DNA of 28,527 nucleotides. It comes from Syntrophomonas sp. UBA5432 (GTDB lineage: Bacteria; Bacillota; Syntrophomonadia; Syntrophomonadales; Syntrophomonadaceae). Each line of letters starts with the position of its first letter. Within the stretch, counting starts at the first letter, position 1. Below are positions 15,287 to 23,436 of the stretch, piece after piece. The notes beneath the pieces were generated by a model, which saw only the letters and a list, made by a program, of their open reading frames with translations, ran no database searches and was not told where the DNA came from. The stretch lies in the NCBI GenBank assembly GCA_002424365.1, contig DIRQ01000064.1, forward strand, positions 1,296-29,822. Reading direction: 5' to 3'. Position numbers and translations under genes: made by a program.

Positions 15287-15540
15287 AATTTTTTTCCACC
15301 TTCCTACAAAAAACTCCTCAAATAATAGTTAATATTATAACACTTTAATTTGATTTGATTCTATATATTAACAGTATGGGCAAATTTATGTAAAGGTCAA
15401 GTAAAAATGAACAAAAAATGATAAAAGAACTTTTTGAAATATCAGAATCAACCAGTGCCGGTATTACTACATAAGTCTCGTTTTTTTTGATTCTGGTAAT
15501 GACCGCTCTAAATAGTTCCGACGAGGCACGCCTGCCGTCT

Positions 15541-16587
15541 CTAATGTTTTATAAGAAGCTGGTGATATAGTTGTTCATAGGCATCCAGTTCTTTTTTCAG
15601 GGAATATTTTTGCTCTACCAGGCGGCGGGCGTTTTCACCCATCTGCTGGCGCAACTTCTGGTTTAGCATCAGTTTACGGGCGGCAACGACCAGATCATCC
15701 TGGTTATGCACGTAGTAACCTTCCACACCATTTTCAATGATATTAATATTTCCCGGTACAGCTGTAAGCAGGCAAGGTTTTCCCAGGCTCATGGCTTCCA
15801 GAGCAGCCTGGGGTTGTCCTTCGGCATGGGAAGTATTAAGCACTACGTCACCGACAGATAACAGGCTGTACATCTGCCTGTGGGAAAATTCGCCGGGATA
15901 TTTAACCCAGGGTAAATTATTTATACGCTTAAGCATACGGGCACTATACTCTTTGTCAATTATAGTACCAATAATTAGCAGGTTCAGTTGAGGAAATTCT
16001 GGTTGTAGTTTTTCCAGGGCATCTATAGCAAGTTCCAAATTTTTAACTGCTCGGATACCACTGGGCAGAAGGAAGATGAAGTCATTTTCATGTAATCCTA
16101 ACTGACTGCGATTCGGGCCGTCCCCTTTTTCAAGGGATATTCCCTGGGGAATGGTTACCAGTTTGTCACAGTTTTCAGGATACAATTCTTTAAATATAGT
16201 TCTAAAATAGTCGTCAAATATAACGATATGGCGAACAGCGTTTAATGTTTTGGCTATTACCGATTCACGATTTAAAACCAGGTCGTAGTTTACATCGGTC
16301 CCAGTTGTGGTCAGAAGCAGAGGCAGTCGGGTTATTTCGGGGAAGGCAGATAACACCCGGGCAAAATGAGTAATATTTAGCCCATGAATTAGGGAGTAAC
16401 GTTTTTCCCTTATATCATTGCCTAATATTTCCTTCCAGTTATTCAACTCCAGAGATAGTAAGTCTATATTCCATCCCCGTCGGCTCAGGCCAACCTGCAG
16501 TCTTTCACTGGTAAACTTATTACCGCGGGAGTTTTTATGAAAAGGGGTTATCATGAGAATTCTGTAATCAGATATCCGTTGCTGCAT
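15541..16587 (-). CDS. Family 4 glycosyltransferase (GT-B fold)
   Basis: This 348-residue protein has the two-domain layout of GT4 enzymes. The N-terminal half is variable, with TTTGTDVNYD. The nucleotide-sugar-binding half has LLPSGIRAVKNLELAIDAL, LLIIGTIID and VKYPGEFSHRQMYSLLSVGDVVLNTS. The donor-binding EX7E motif is intact in EGQPQAALEAMSLGKP. It would transfer a sugar from a nucleotide-activated donor to an unknown acceptor. A PIG-L-type deacetylase gene lies 60 bases upstream on the same strand, so they probably form an operon. The pairing recalls BshA/BshB1 of bacillithiol synthesis, but the N-terminus lacks BshA features. Confidence 0.87.
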   Translation of the reverse strand: MQQRISDYRILMITPFHKNSRGNKFTSERLQVGLSRRGWNIDLLSLELNNWKEILGNDIREKRYSLIHGLNITHFARVLSAFPEITRLPLLLTTTGTDVNYDLVLNRESVIAKTLNAVRHIVIFDDYFRTIFKELYPENCDKLVTIPQGISLEKGDGPNRSQLGLHENDFIFLLPSGIRAVKNLELAIDALEKLQPEFPQLNLLIIGTIIDKEYSARMLKRINNLPWVKYPGEFSHRQMYSLLSVGDVVLNTSHAEGQPQAALEAMSLGKPCLLTAVPGNINIIENGVEGYYVHNQDDLVVAARKLMLNQKLRQQMGENARRLVEQKYSLKKELDAYEQLYHQLLIKH

Positions 16588-16647
16588 AAACCTGGCTATT
16601 ATCTCCTATATCGTAATTTTGGGGAAAGCAGGGGAACTGTTTTGGCT

Positions 16648-17301
16648 TTATTTTAGTAAGGTAAAACATTCACTGTAATCACACCCGGCAGTCATTATTC
16701 CGCGGTAGCGATTAAACCCCTTAATGGCTTCATCATATCGGCAGTATTCTAATTGGGAAAGATGCATTTGTAAAGCTGCCAGTTTTTGCTCGATAAACTC
16801 GCAGATATCCTCGCAATAATATACCTCCTGGATAGGAGTCCATACCTCATAGCCCAGAATAGTAGTTACCCTCCATGGTTGTAAACCGCACTCAGGGAAA
16901 AAGGGTGCCCCCGATCGCTGACAGGCTTCCATCAAGAGGAGATGAGTTACCTGGTGATCCCGGTTGCCATCCTGGCTATGAGGAATATATACGATATCTG
17001 GCTTAATATCCCTTATGATACTGGTAATTCTTATAAGGTTTTCTTTATTAAACTCAACATAGCCATCGGCTATGCGTAAAAAAATTAAGTTGCTTACCCC
17101 TAAATGGTTAGCAGCTTTACTGGCTTCTTCCTCCCTTAGAGCAGCTAAATCTTCCTTGGAATATTGTATTCCTCCGGCATCTCCTGAGGTCATATACATA
17201 ATTGTAACCTGGTTACCGGCTTTACAGTGTTTAGCAATACTACCTCCACAGCCGATAATATCATCATCCGGATGAGGAGCTACAATAAGAACGTGCTGCA
17301 C
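16648..17301 (-). CDS. PIG-L/LmbE-family zinc deacetylase
   Basis: This 217-residue protein carries the zinc and catalytic motif APHPDDDIIGCGG at the N-terminus and HSQDGNRDHQVTH about 100 residues later. It also has MTSGDAGG and LREEEASKAANHLGV typical of the family. Such enzymes remove acetyl groups from N-acetylglucosamine-containing small molecules or lipids. The start is GTG 17301, preceded by AAAGGTAGG. Together with the downstream GT4 gene it may make or trim a glycosylated small molecule or surface glycan; the substrate is unknown. Confidence 0.88.
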   Translation of the reverse strand: MQHVLIVAPHPDDDIIGCGGSIAKHCKAGNQVTIMYMTSGDAGGIQYSKEDLAALREEEASKAANHLGVSNLIFLRIADGYVEFNKENLIRITSIIRDIKPDIVYIPHSQDGNRDHQVTHLLLMEACQRSGAPFFPECGLQPWRVTTILGYEVWTPIQEVYYCEDICEFIEQKLAALQMHLSQLEYCRYDEAIKGFNRYRGIMTAGCDYSECFTLLK

Positions 17302-17480
17302 TTGTCTACCTACCTTTCATCTGGCTTTTGGTTAAGATTTTAACATAAGTGGTAGGGAGAAAATAGGCGGTAATAACAAGTTATATTGAAATAACTTCGA
17401 ATTTTAGAAGTTGATAAATTGTCTAAGGAGTTGAAGTAAGGGGTAAAGGCAGGGGGGAGGATTGTAAGGTCTTCATGTAT

Positions 17481-17534
17481 CTATCCCGGGTGATAGAGTA
17501 GGTGACAGAGGAACCATATGTCACCCCTGTCACC
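17481..17534. repeat. REP-like palindromic element
   Basis: GGTGACAG (17501-17508) and CTGTCACC (17527-17534) form a perfect 8-bp inverted repeat, with an extra TGTCACC (17519-17525) as an alternative partner. CTATC/GATAG (17481-17485 and 17492-17496) flanks it. The type GGTGACAGAGGAACC...TGTCACC is familiar to me as intergenic repeat sequence in Clostridia. No gene ends toward it with a following T-run, so a repeat is preferred over a terminator. Confidence 0.5.
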
Positions 17535-17564
17535 TTTTACAGTTTTTCAAAAGGAGGAAAGCAA

Positions 17565-17726
17565 TTAGTCCATGGGGCCGCCTTCCCAATACTGTCTAAT
17601 TTTACGTAAAGCATAACCACCAAAAAACAGTCCGTTAATAAACGCTAGTGGTATAGCCATGGCCCCAAAGTAATGAAATTTTTGCTTCATATCTTCCTTA
17701 CCATCGGTGGTACGATATCTGGTCAT
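17565..17726 (-). CDS. Small membrane protein of unknown function (53 aa)
   Basis: ATG 17726 is preceded by GAAGGAGGGA at ideal distance, so the start is firm; a longer frame to 17780 lacks such support. The product has a polar N-terminus (MTRYRTTDGKEDMKQKFHYFG), one hydrophobic helix (about residues 21-37, AMAIPLAFINGLFFGGYA) and a short basic/acidic tail (LRKIRQYWEGGPMD). No family was recognised. A second tiny membrane protein gene lies just upstream on the same strand, so the two may act together. Confidence 0.6.
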   Translation of the reverse strand: MTRYRTTDGKEDMKQKFHYFGAMAIPLAFINGLFFGGYALRKIRQYWEGGPMD

Positions 17727-17790
17727 ATTATCCCTCCTTCCATAATCTATTTTTAACGGATGTAAGCTGAAATATATCAAGATAAAACTA

Positions 17791-17895
17791 TCAGCTCTTA
17801 TTCATTATGGAAGGGAAAACTTTAATTACCAGAAGATACAGAAAAGTTCCGCCTATGGTTAAAATTAATAATAAAGTTATGAGTTTCGTAAACAT
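17791..17895 (-). CDS. Very small membrane protein of unknown function (34 aa)
   Basis: ATG 17895 follows AAGGGTGAT with four bases between and opens a 34-codon frame ending in TGA. Almost the whole product is one hydrophobic helix (ITLLLILTIGGTFLYLLVI), with short polar ends (MFTK and MNKS). It begins 38 bases after the end of the COG1751-type gene on the same strand and is followed by the 53-residue membrane protein gene. It may be a subunit or regulator of a membrane complex, but nothing in the sequence names one. Confidence 0.5.
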   Translation of the reverse strand: MFTKLITLLLILTIGGTFLYLLVIKVFPSIMNKS

Positions 17896-17933
17896 TCGCA
17901 TCACCCTTTATAGCTTGTGATGCACAAAAATTT

Positions 17934-18500
17934 TTATTCAGTTTTTTTATTGCGAGGCATACAAATTACTTCTTTTACCTGAGTAGAAAAAAAATGATTA
18001 GAATGAGCAGGTTCTATTACCAGGGCTGCATCTGCTCCCCGGCTGCTGCCCGCTATAGCAATTACCTCTTCTCCATAAGGAATAAGGCCTGCATCCAGTG
18101 TCATAATAGCAATTTCTACTGCTACTTTTACACCCTGACCAAATATCCTTAAAGTCTGAGCCATTATTTCGGCCGGATAAACACCTCCAAATTGATTGCG
18201 TACAGCCCGGTCAGCCCCGGCAAAAAAATGAGTGGTAGTTAAGACCTGAACTCCCTGCTCCAGTAAATAGTTGCGGGTAACTGAATCCATCTCATTTTCA
18301 CCTGGTTTAGCAAAACCATTATGATGAGTTACACATACAAGGTTTAGTTGCTTAGCACCACCTTTTTCCAGTAAGGTTTTTATGGTATTACCTTCACAGG
18401 ATGCCACCACTATGTTAGAGATATTTAATTCCATAGCCCGTTTAAGAGCTAAATCAATAACCGCTTCGGTATTTTGTGAACCAGCCTTATTAAAAAACAT
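17934..18500 (-). CDS. Pyruvate kinase alpha/beta domain-like protein (COG1751 type)
   Basis: This 188-residue protein resembles the stand-alone pyruvate-kinase C-terminal-like family. Recognisable segments are NTEAVIDLALKRAMELNISNIVVASCEGNT, VCVTHHNGFAKPGENEM, LTTTHFFAGADRAVRNQFGG, LRIFGQGVKVAVEIAIM and VIAIAGSSRGADAALVIEPA. The fold corresponds to the allosteric domain of pyruvate kinase, but the catalytic barrel is absent, so no kinase activity is expected. Its role is not established. ATG 18500 has AAGGTGG five bases upstream; a GTG at 18509 in frame overlaps that ribosome site and is less likely. Two tiny membrane protein genes follow on the same strand. Confidence 0.82.
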   Translation of the reverse strand: MFFNKAGSQNTEAVIDLALKRAMELNISNIVVASCEGNTIKTLLEKGGAKQLNLVCVTHHNGFAKPGENEMDSVTRNYLLEQGVQVLTTTHFFAGADRAVRNQFGGVYPAEIMAQTLRIFGQGVKVAVEIAIMTLDAGLIPYGEEVIAIAGSSRGADAALVIEPAHSNHFFSTQVKEVICMPRNKKTE

Positions 18501-18606
18501 AAAAACCACCTTCCTTAGAAATGTGTTTAAATAGACATTGATTGCAGTAATTATCTCTATATAATATTATACTAATCTCCGCCTTACCAAACACCAGTGA
18601 AAAGCA

Positions 18607-18649
18607 GAGAAAGAGAATGAGGAGCACTTAACTGATCCCTTACTCCTCA
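18607..18649 (-). terminator. Probable terminator of the HD-GYP gene
   Basis: Read on the minus strand, TGAGGAG (18649-18643) pairs perfectly with CTCCTCA (18624-18618), and TTCTCTTTCTC follows. The T-run is interrupted by C residues, so strength is uncertain. It lies about 75 bases after the HD-GYP stop codon. Confidence 0.45.
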
Positions 18650-18724
18650 CCCTAAACAATTAGGCAAGTTGATAGATTCTAAATTATTTATAAGATACTC
18701 TTTATTATCAACGCCTATTTTTTA

Positions 18725-19813
18725 TTAATCCTTCAAACTATCAATTTCCTCCTCACTAAGAGGTTTGGTAATCATTATAGTTTTGAGTTTGGATAGATCC
18801 ACTTCATGTTGATTGGCTATCCTTTGGCCGCGAGAATTAAAAACTACTTTGACTATAGGGCGGGTGGGATATTCTCGGTTAGTATCAATAACGATTCCAG
18901 TATCACCAGTGTTAAGTTTTACCACAGTACCAATCGGATATACCGCAATATTGGTAATTAATGCCGTTACACAGTGTGGATCCAGATAAATTCCGGACAT
19001 ACGTTTTAAAATATTTATACCCTGGTTAATAGAATAGGGAGGACGGTAAGGACGATTAGCTAACAAAGCGTCATAAACATCTGCAACTGCCACGATACGC
19101 GCATATTCCAGAATTTTTCCCCCGGCCAGGTTACGCGGATAACCTTGACCATCCCAGCGTTCATGGTGCTGGTAGGCAACATGGGTAGAAAGGATGGATA
19201 AATCGTTATATTCACGTAGTATTCTAAATCCGAATTCCGGGTGCCTTTTTATTTCTCTAAATTCGTTCCGAGTTAACTCTCCAGCTTTATTTAATACTTT
19301 TAAACTAATCCGTATTTTCCCAATATCATGTAAAAGAGCACCGACCCCCAGTTCATTAAGCTGGGCATGATGGTAACCCATAGTAATTCCAGTCATAATT
19401 GCTAAAATACAGACATTTACTGAATGAGCAAAGGTATGATCATCAAAAGCTTGGATGTCCGATAGACTGAACAAAATATCTCGATTAACAAGCAGTTCAT
19501 CGACAATATCACTAACAGATTTCTTTACTGCCTGAGTATCCAGACTGTGGTTTATTCCTAAACTGTTAAAGTTTTCACTAACCATTTTAATAGTATTACT
19601 ACGAGTTTCATCTTGAACCACATTGCGATATTCTAGATCATCCAATAGTTCATCCCTAATATAAATTGAGTTAATTTCCAATTCAGCCAGTCTTTTGATA
19701 TAAATATTATTAAGGGTAATGCCACTATGCAATAATATACGACCATCACTGCTAAAAACAGCGCGCGCAACTACCATACCTGATTTTAGGTTATGTACTG
19801 TTACTTGTCTCAC
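18725..19813 (-). CDS. HD-GYP domain protein, probable c-di-GMP phosphodiesterase
   Basis: This 362-residue protein begins VRQVTVHNLKSGMVVARAVF, the N-terminal module common in HD-GYP proteins (HNLKSGMVVA and GRILLHSGITL). The HD-GYP domain follows (about residues 120-300) with HSVNVCILAI, LLHDIGK, HHERWDGQGYP and ADVYDALLANRPYR. A C-terminal beta-rich stretch (YPIGTVVKLNTGDTGIVID) ends the protein. All metal-binding His/Asp motifs are intact, so c-di-GMP hydrolysis is expected. GTG 19813 is preferred because AAGGTGG stands five bases upstream and the N-terminus then matches the family. ATG 19840 would add nine residues with weak support. No membrane helix is seen. It is divergent from the large unknown gene at 20044. 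Confidence 0.88.
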   Translation of the reverse strand: MRQVTVHNLKSGMVVARAVFSSDGRILLHSGITLNNIYIKRLAELEINSIYIRDELLDDLEYRNVVQDETRSNTIKMVSENFNSLGINHSLDTQAVKKSVSDIVDELLVNRDILFSLSDIQAFDDHTFAHSVNVCILAIMTGITMGYHHAQLNELGVGALLHDIGKIRISLKVLNKAGELTRNEFREIKRHPEFGFRILREYNDLSILSTHVAYQHHERWDGQGYPRNLAGGKILEYARIVAVADVYDALLANRPYRPPYSINQGINILKRMSGIYLDPHCVTALITNIAVYPIGTVVKLNTGDTGIVIDTNREYPTRPIVKVVFNSRGQRIANQHEVDLSKLKTIMITKPLSEEEIDSLKD

Positions 19814-19965
19814 ATTAACCACCTTGCTAGTTTTAATCATTCTTTAGAGTAAATTCTATATTTTTCCATGGTTTCCTGCCTATATTTTCACATTTCTTTA
19901 AATACACCGATAATAACTGCTTTTCTGGGTAAATATTTTGTAATTAGGAAAAAAAGACATAAGTT

Positions 19966-19993
19966 TTGATTGTTTCTAAGTAATTGATATATT
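19966..19993 (+). promoter_or_regulatory. Possible sigma-A promoter for the 667-aa protein gene
   Basis: TTGATT (19966-19971) and TATATT (19988-19993) are 16 bases apart, about 50 bases before the start codon. The region is AT-rich, so chance matches are possible. Confidence 0.35.
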
Positions 19994-20043
19994 AAAGTTT
20001 AAATGATAAATTAGAATCAGCTTAAGAAATATAGGGGCGCTAA

Positions 20044-22047
20044 ATGAGACGTAAAAAAACTTATTTTCCAAAGCCGATTTTGAAAAATTTGGCTGATGAA
20101 ATAAAAAAAATGATAGTTAGTAATACGGGCCGACTATCCATTCTTGACTTGATTGAGGATATACCTTTTGAAGTCAGGTCTCAGGTGATAGACGGCCTAT
20201 CTGCCTTTCATGATGAGGACCTGATACCATTTTTCTATCTATTAAAAATGGAATATGGCAGTGAACTGGCGGCAGTATGCGACCGAGCTCTAGAGAAGTG
20301 TCGTATGGCAGGCATGAAAATAGACCCCCCGGTCTTCTTTGAGGGAGAATTTATCAAATCATATGCCAGTATTAGCCGCCATACAGGACGTATGACCATC
20401 GATGTAGCGTGGTATTTAGGAGGATCCAGGATTTGCGTGGAATGTTTTTACCTTACCCTCAACCCGGATGGCATTCACAGTTTTTTTATTATAGAGAATA
20501 TGCCTTTACTGCAATATGAAAAAGATCGTAAAATGCTTCCCGAAATGATTGAACTAACCCTGAAAGAGACCTGCTATCTAATACAGGAATCATTTAATCT
20601 TAATGTTGCTAATATGAGCAGGCCGGCTCTGGGAAAATTTCTATATCAGAAATACCTGGATGAGGATGTAGACCAGCATCGATATGAATGGATTAAGAAC
20701 CTATTACGAAGAATATCCGCTCGCCTAACCCCACGTCAGGTTATTAATAGCTTTTTTAACGCACTTAGCCGTAACGATTTTTCTTATATATTTTCACTCT
20801 TATCCGGGCGCCAGCTATCACCAGCTCTTTTTTTTGAACGATTTGCAGAGCTGATTAATCCCGATACTATAATCCTGGAAGGTGAGGCTAAAGATGTACA
20901 GGGATCACGAAATACTGCCCGAGTTACGGCCTCCATGATTAGGGTGGAAAATCATAAATTTTATAATTGCCAATACAGATTCTACCTGCTATACGAATCA
21001 GGTTATTGGTCTATTGGAGATATTGAAAAGTGCAGCTATCAATTAATAGATCCGGATTCAGCCCAATCACCTTTAAGTAGGATGGTTTTCTGCCGGGTAT
21101 ATGAAATCATAGATGTAGAAGGACTCCTTGAAGTATTGGATCGCATAGATAATATCAGAGAAATTGAAGAATTACCATGTGGTACTCACTTACGTATTAG
21201 CTATTTTAATGATGATTTTAACCATGGAATTTCCTTTATGAGCGGTGTTATTGCTGATGTAATCCTTAATGGTGGTGAACTGGTGGTTATATCGCAAAAT
21301 GAGCCTACAATAGACGATATCGACCATTTATTTAACGATGAACAGATTACAGCAGTAATCCCCCGAGGCGATTATGAAGTAAGCTTGCTGACGGCATATA
21401 CTTATCTGGGAGGGAAGTATATCAGCTTCGAAGATTTGTTATACCAGGGAGAGGAAAATCCAATCTATGATGACGGTATGCGTTTGATTACCACCCGCTA
21501 CCTGGTTAAAGACCGGGAGAGGGTAATAGAGCGAATAGAAGAATTAAAAACTATTAAGATAAAACTAGATAACAGCTATACCCTGTATTATCAAATTGTT
21601 GAAGAAAATGGCAGCAGTAATTTCTTTGCTGAATACTTACTCGGCTCTAGTTGGGTGAATGTTTCGGCTTTTGGTGAGCGAGATATAAACTTGGCCCGCC
21701 AGGAATTTGAGGAACAGATGTATGAATGCCTGGAGTTTGACGGTATGGAAGTCAGAAATGAAGGTTTTTTTGACATATTAACTACTAATGTTAAACGAGA
21801 ATACCCCGGGTTAGAACCCCAGTTAAAAGAAATTTATCTGGATAAATGGTATCATAGCCAGCTAAGTGCCCTAAGCGGCATGAGCCCTTCGGAAGCATGC
21901 CAGACTGAGGAGGGCAGTAGATTATTATGGGCTATGTTTAAAAACCTAAAACATAATAACAAAGCTCCTTATATGCATTATCGTAAGAATATTGGACTTA
22001 AGGAGTATATTCGCAAGGTTGAACAAAAAAAAGAGAGTAAACATTAG
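20044..22047 (+). CDS. Large multidomain cytosolic protein of unknown function
   Basis: This 667-residue protein has no signal peptide or membrane segment. Residues about 1-90 are helical and HEAT-like (ILDLIEDIPFEVRSQVIDGLSAFHDEDLIPFFYLL). Residues about 95-200 form a mixed domain (GRMTIDVAWYLGGSRICVECFYL). Residues about 225-340 look like an NTF2-like domain (LTPRQVINSFFNALSRNDF to YESGYWSIGDIEK). The C-terminal third has a segment resembling one seen in many SEC-C-associated and other uncharacterised proteins, ending LDKWYHSQLSALSGMSPSEA and then EEGSRLLWAMFKNL. That ending resembles the W-x-x-x-L-x-x-L-x-G-x-T/S-P-x-E-A motif. AGGGG precedes ATG 20044. I do not recognise the whole protein and assign no function. 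It lies upstream of, but is not part of, the ilv transcription unit. Confidence 0.75.
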   Translation: MRRKKTYFPKPILKNLADEIKKMIVSNTGRLSILDLIEDIPFEVRSQVIDGLSAFHDEDLIPFFYLLKMEYGSELAAVCDRALEKCRMAGMKIDPPVFFEGEFIKSYASISRHTGRMTIDVAWYLGGSRICVECFYLTLNPDGIHSFFIIENMPLLQYEKDRKMLPEMIELTLKETCYLIQESFNLNVANMSRPALGKFLYQKYLDEDVDQHRYEWIKNLLRRISARLTPRQVINSFFNALSRNDFSYIFSLLSGRQLSPALFFERFAELINPDTIILEGEAKDVQGSRNTARVTASMIRVENHKFYNCQYRFYLLYESGYWSIGDIEKCSYQLIDPDSAQSPLSRMVFCRVYEIIDVEGLLEVLDRIDNIREIEELPCGTHLRISYFNDDFNHGISFMSGVIADVILNGGELVVISQNEPTIDDIDHLFNDEQITAVIPRGDYEVSLLTAYTYLGGKYISFEDLLYQGEENPIYDDGMRLITTRYLVKDRERVIERIEELKTIKIKLDNSYTLYYQIVEENGSSNFFAEYLLGSSWVNVSAFGERDINLARQEFEEQMYECLEFDGMEVRNEGFFDILTTNVKREYPGLEPQLKEIYLDKWYHSQLSALSGMSPSEACQTEEGSRLLWAMFKNLKHNNKAPYMHYRKNIGLKEYIRKVEQKKESKH

Positions 22048-22054
22048 AAGTCTA

Positions 22055-22083
22055 TTGACAGCGCCTAATCGATTAAATATACT
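22055..22083 (+). promoter_or_regulatory. Sigma-A promoter of the ilv operon
   Basis: TTGACA (22055-22060), a 17-base spacer and TATACT (22078-22083) match housekeeping consensus almost perfectly. Transcription would start near 22090 and run into the T-box leader. Confidence 0.8.
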
Positions 22084-22109
22084 TTATAGATAATATAAAA
22101 TCTATTACT

Positions 22110-22379
22110 TTTTATAGGCCATGAAGGGAACCGACACGTGGAATAATTTGATAACAGAGAGCTGGTGAAGCTGAGAACCGGTATCAAACTTCATGTGGTG
22201 ATCATCCCGGAGCTGCTATCTGAAAGACCTGAAGGGTTTAGTAGGTGTGCCGGACGAAAAAGTCCGTTAGCAAGTTAGCATCGTATGAATCTATGCTGCA
22301 AGAGGTTGCTTAAAAGCGACAAGCAGGGTGGTACCGCGGGAATTTACCTCTCGTCCCTGAGCCGGGCGAGAGGTTTTTT
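22110..22379 (+). promoter_or_regulatory. T-box riboswitch leader of the ilv operon (probable Ile specifier)
   Basis: The leader has the T-box order. Stem I elements include AGAGAGCTGGTGAAGCTGAGA (around 22155-22175). ATC at 22201-22203 sits in GTGATCATCCCGGAGC, the usual specifier position before the 3' side of stem I. The conserved T-box AGGGTGGTACCGCGG is at 22325-22339. A terminator follows: ACCTCTCG (22346-22353) pairing with CGAGAGGT (22367-22374), then TTTTTT. Uncharged tRNA-Ile binding would favour the antiterminator and switch on the branched-chain genes. Codon ATC fits this operon. Confidence 0.92.
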
Positions 22380-22439
22380 ATATTCTTTTTTAACTGTAGG
22401 ATGGATGATTTATTGAAGGAATAATAAGGAGTGGTATGG

Positions 22440-23327
22440 ATGGGACTAAAGATTTATCTGGATGGCAAATTTGTTGATGAGCCGGATGCCAAAATATCGG
22501 TTTTTGACCATGGTTTTCTTTATGGCGACGGTGTTTTTGAAGGAATAAGGGCTTACCATAACAGCGTATTCCGTCTTAAAGATCATGTTGACCGTCTTTA
22601 TGATTCGGCCAAGGCTATCAATTTGGAAATTCCTATTAGTAAGGAAGAGATGTCCAATGTTATAGTGGATGCTTGTAGGCACAATGAACTCAGGGATGCC
22701 TACATAAGGGTAGTAGTATCCAGGGGTAAGGGAGATCTGGGTTTGGACCCTAAAAAATGTAATATAGCTACAGTAGTATGTATAGCATCTTCAATTACCC
22801 TGTACCCGGATGAAACTTATACCAACGGGTTGACTGTAATTACTGTTCCTACTCGTCGTAATGGTCCCGAGGGAGTTAATCCGAGAATAAAATCGCTAAA
22901 CTATCTGAATAATATTATGGCTAAAATTGAAGCTAATATTGCCGGAGTGCCAGAGGCTATCCTACTTAACCAGGAAGGTTATGTAGCTGAGTGTACCGGT
23001 GACAATATATTCATGGTTAAAAACGGTGTATTAAAGACTCCGGCTATTCATCTGGGTATGCTGGAGGGAGTAACTCGTAATGAAGTAATTAAGCTGGCGC
23101 AAAAGAATGGTATTCCGGTGGAAGAAACCACCTTTACCCGTTACGACCTTTTTGTTGCTGATGAGGTATTCTTAACTGGAACCGCTGCTGAGTTAATTCC
23201 GGTAACCAAAATTGATGGTAGGGTCATTGGAAATGGTAAACCAGGACCAGCCTTTGCTACTCTTTTGGGCGAGTTCCGGGAACTGGTTAAAGAACCCGAA
23301 GGCCCCGAAGCGGTTATATTTAAATAG
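22440..23327 (+). CDS. ilvE: Branched-chain amino acid aminotransferase
   Basis: This 295-residue class IV PLP aminotransferase catalyses the last step of valine, leucine and isoleucine synthesis. It carries VFDHGFLYGDGVFEGIRAY near the N-terminus, the PLP lysine Lys151 in RIKSLNYLNN, and ILLNQEGYVAECTGDNIF and LTGTAAELIPV later. D-amino acid aminotransferase is a relative, but the operon settles the call. AAGGAG at 22426-22431 lies eight bases before ATG 22440; a GTG at 22431 in frame overlaps that site. It is the first gene after the T-box terminator. Confidence 0.93.
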   Translation: MGLKIYLDGKFVDEPDAKISVFDHGFLYGDGVFEGIRAYHNSVFRLKDHVDRLYDSAKAINLEIPISKEEMSNVIVDACRHNELRDAYIRVVVSRGKGDLGLDPKKCNIATVVCIASSITLYPDETYTNGLTVITVPTRRNGPEGVNPRIKSLNYLNNIMAKIEANIAGVPEAILLNQEGYVAECTGDNIFMVKNGVLKTPAIHLGMLEGVTRNEVIKLAQKNGIPVEETTFTRYDLFVADEVFLTGTAAELIPVTKIDGRVIGNGKPGPAFATLLGEFRELVKEPEGPEAVIFK

Positions 23328-23436
23328 TTTTTTGACGCTAATTAACGCAGATTAAATATGATTAATACCGATTTTTCAGGACCAGGTGCCCTATGGGTAT
23401 GTTATCAGTGTCCATAATTATTAGGAGGTGACCAGC
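23328..23436 (+). other. ilvE-ilvD spacer with a hairpin element
   Basis: This 109-base spacer contains GGACC...GTGTCC flanks around GTGCCCTATGGGTA (23386-23399). That 14-base stretch is the exact reverse complement of 12479-12492 in the palindromic region downstream of the activator gene. No clear promoter was found. Confidence 0.45.

Noticed and set aside
15541..17301. Bacillithiol pair BshA/BshB1
   Set aside because: GT4 plus PIG-L deacetylase fits superficially, but the glycosyltransferase lacks the BshA N-terminal pattern; left as generic families.
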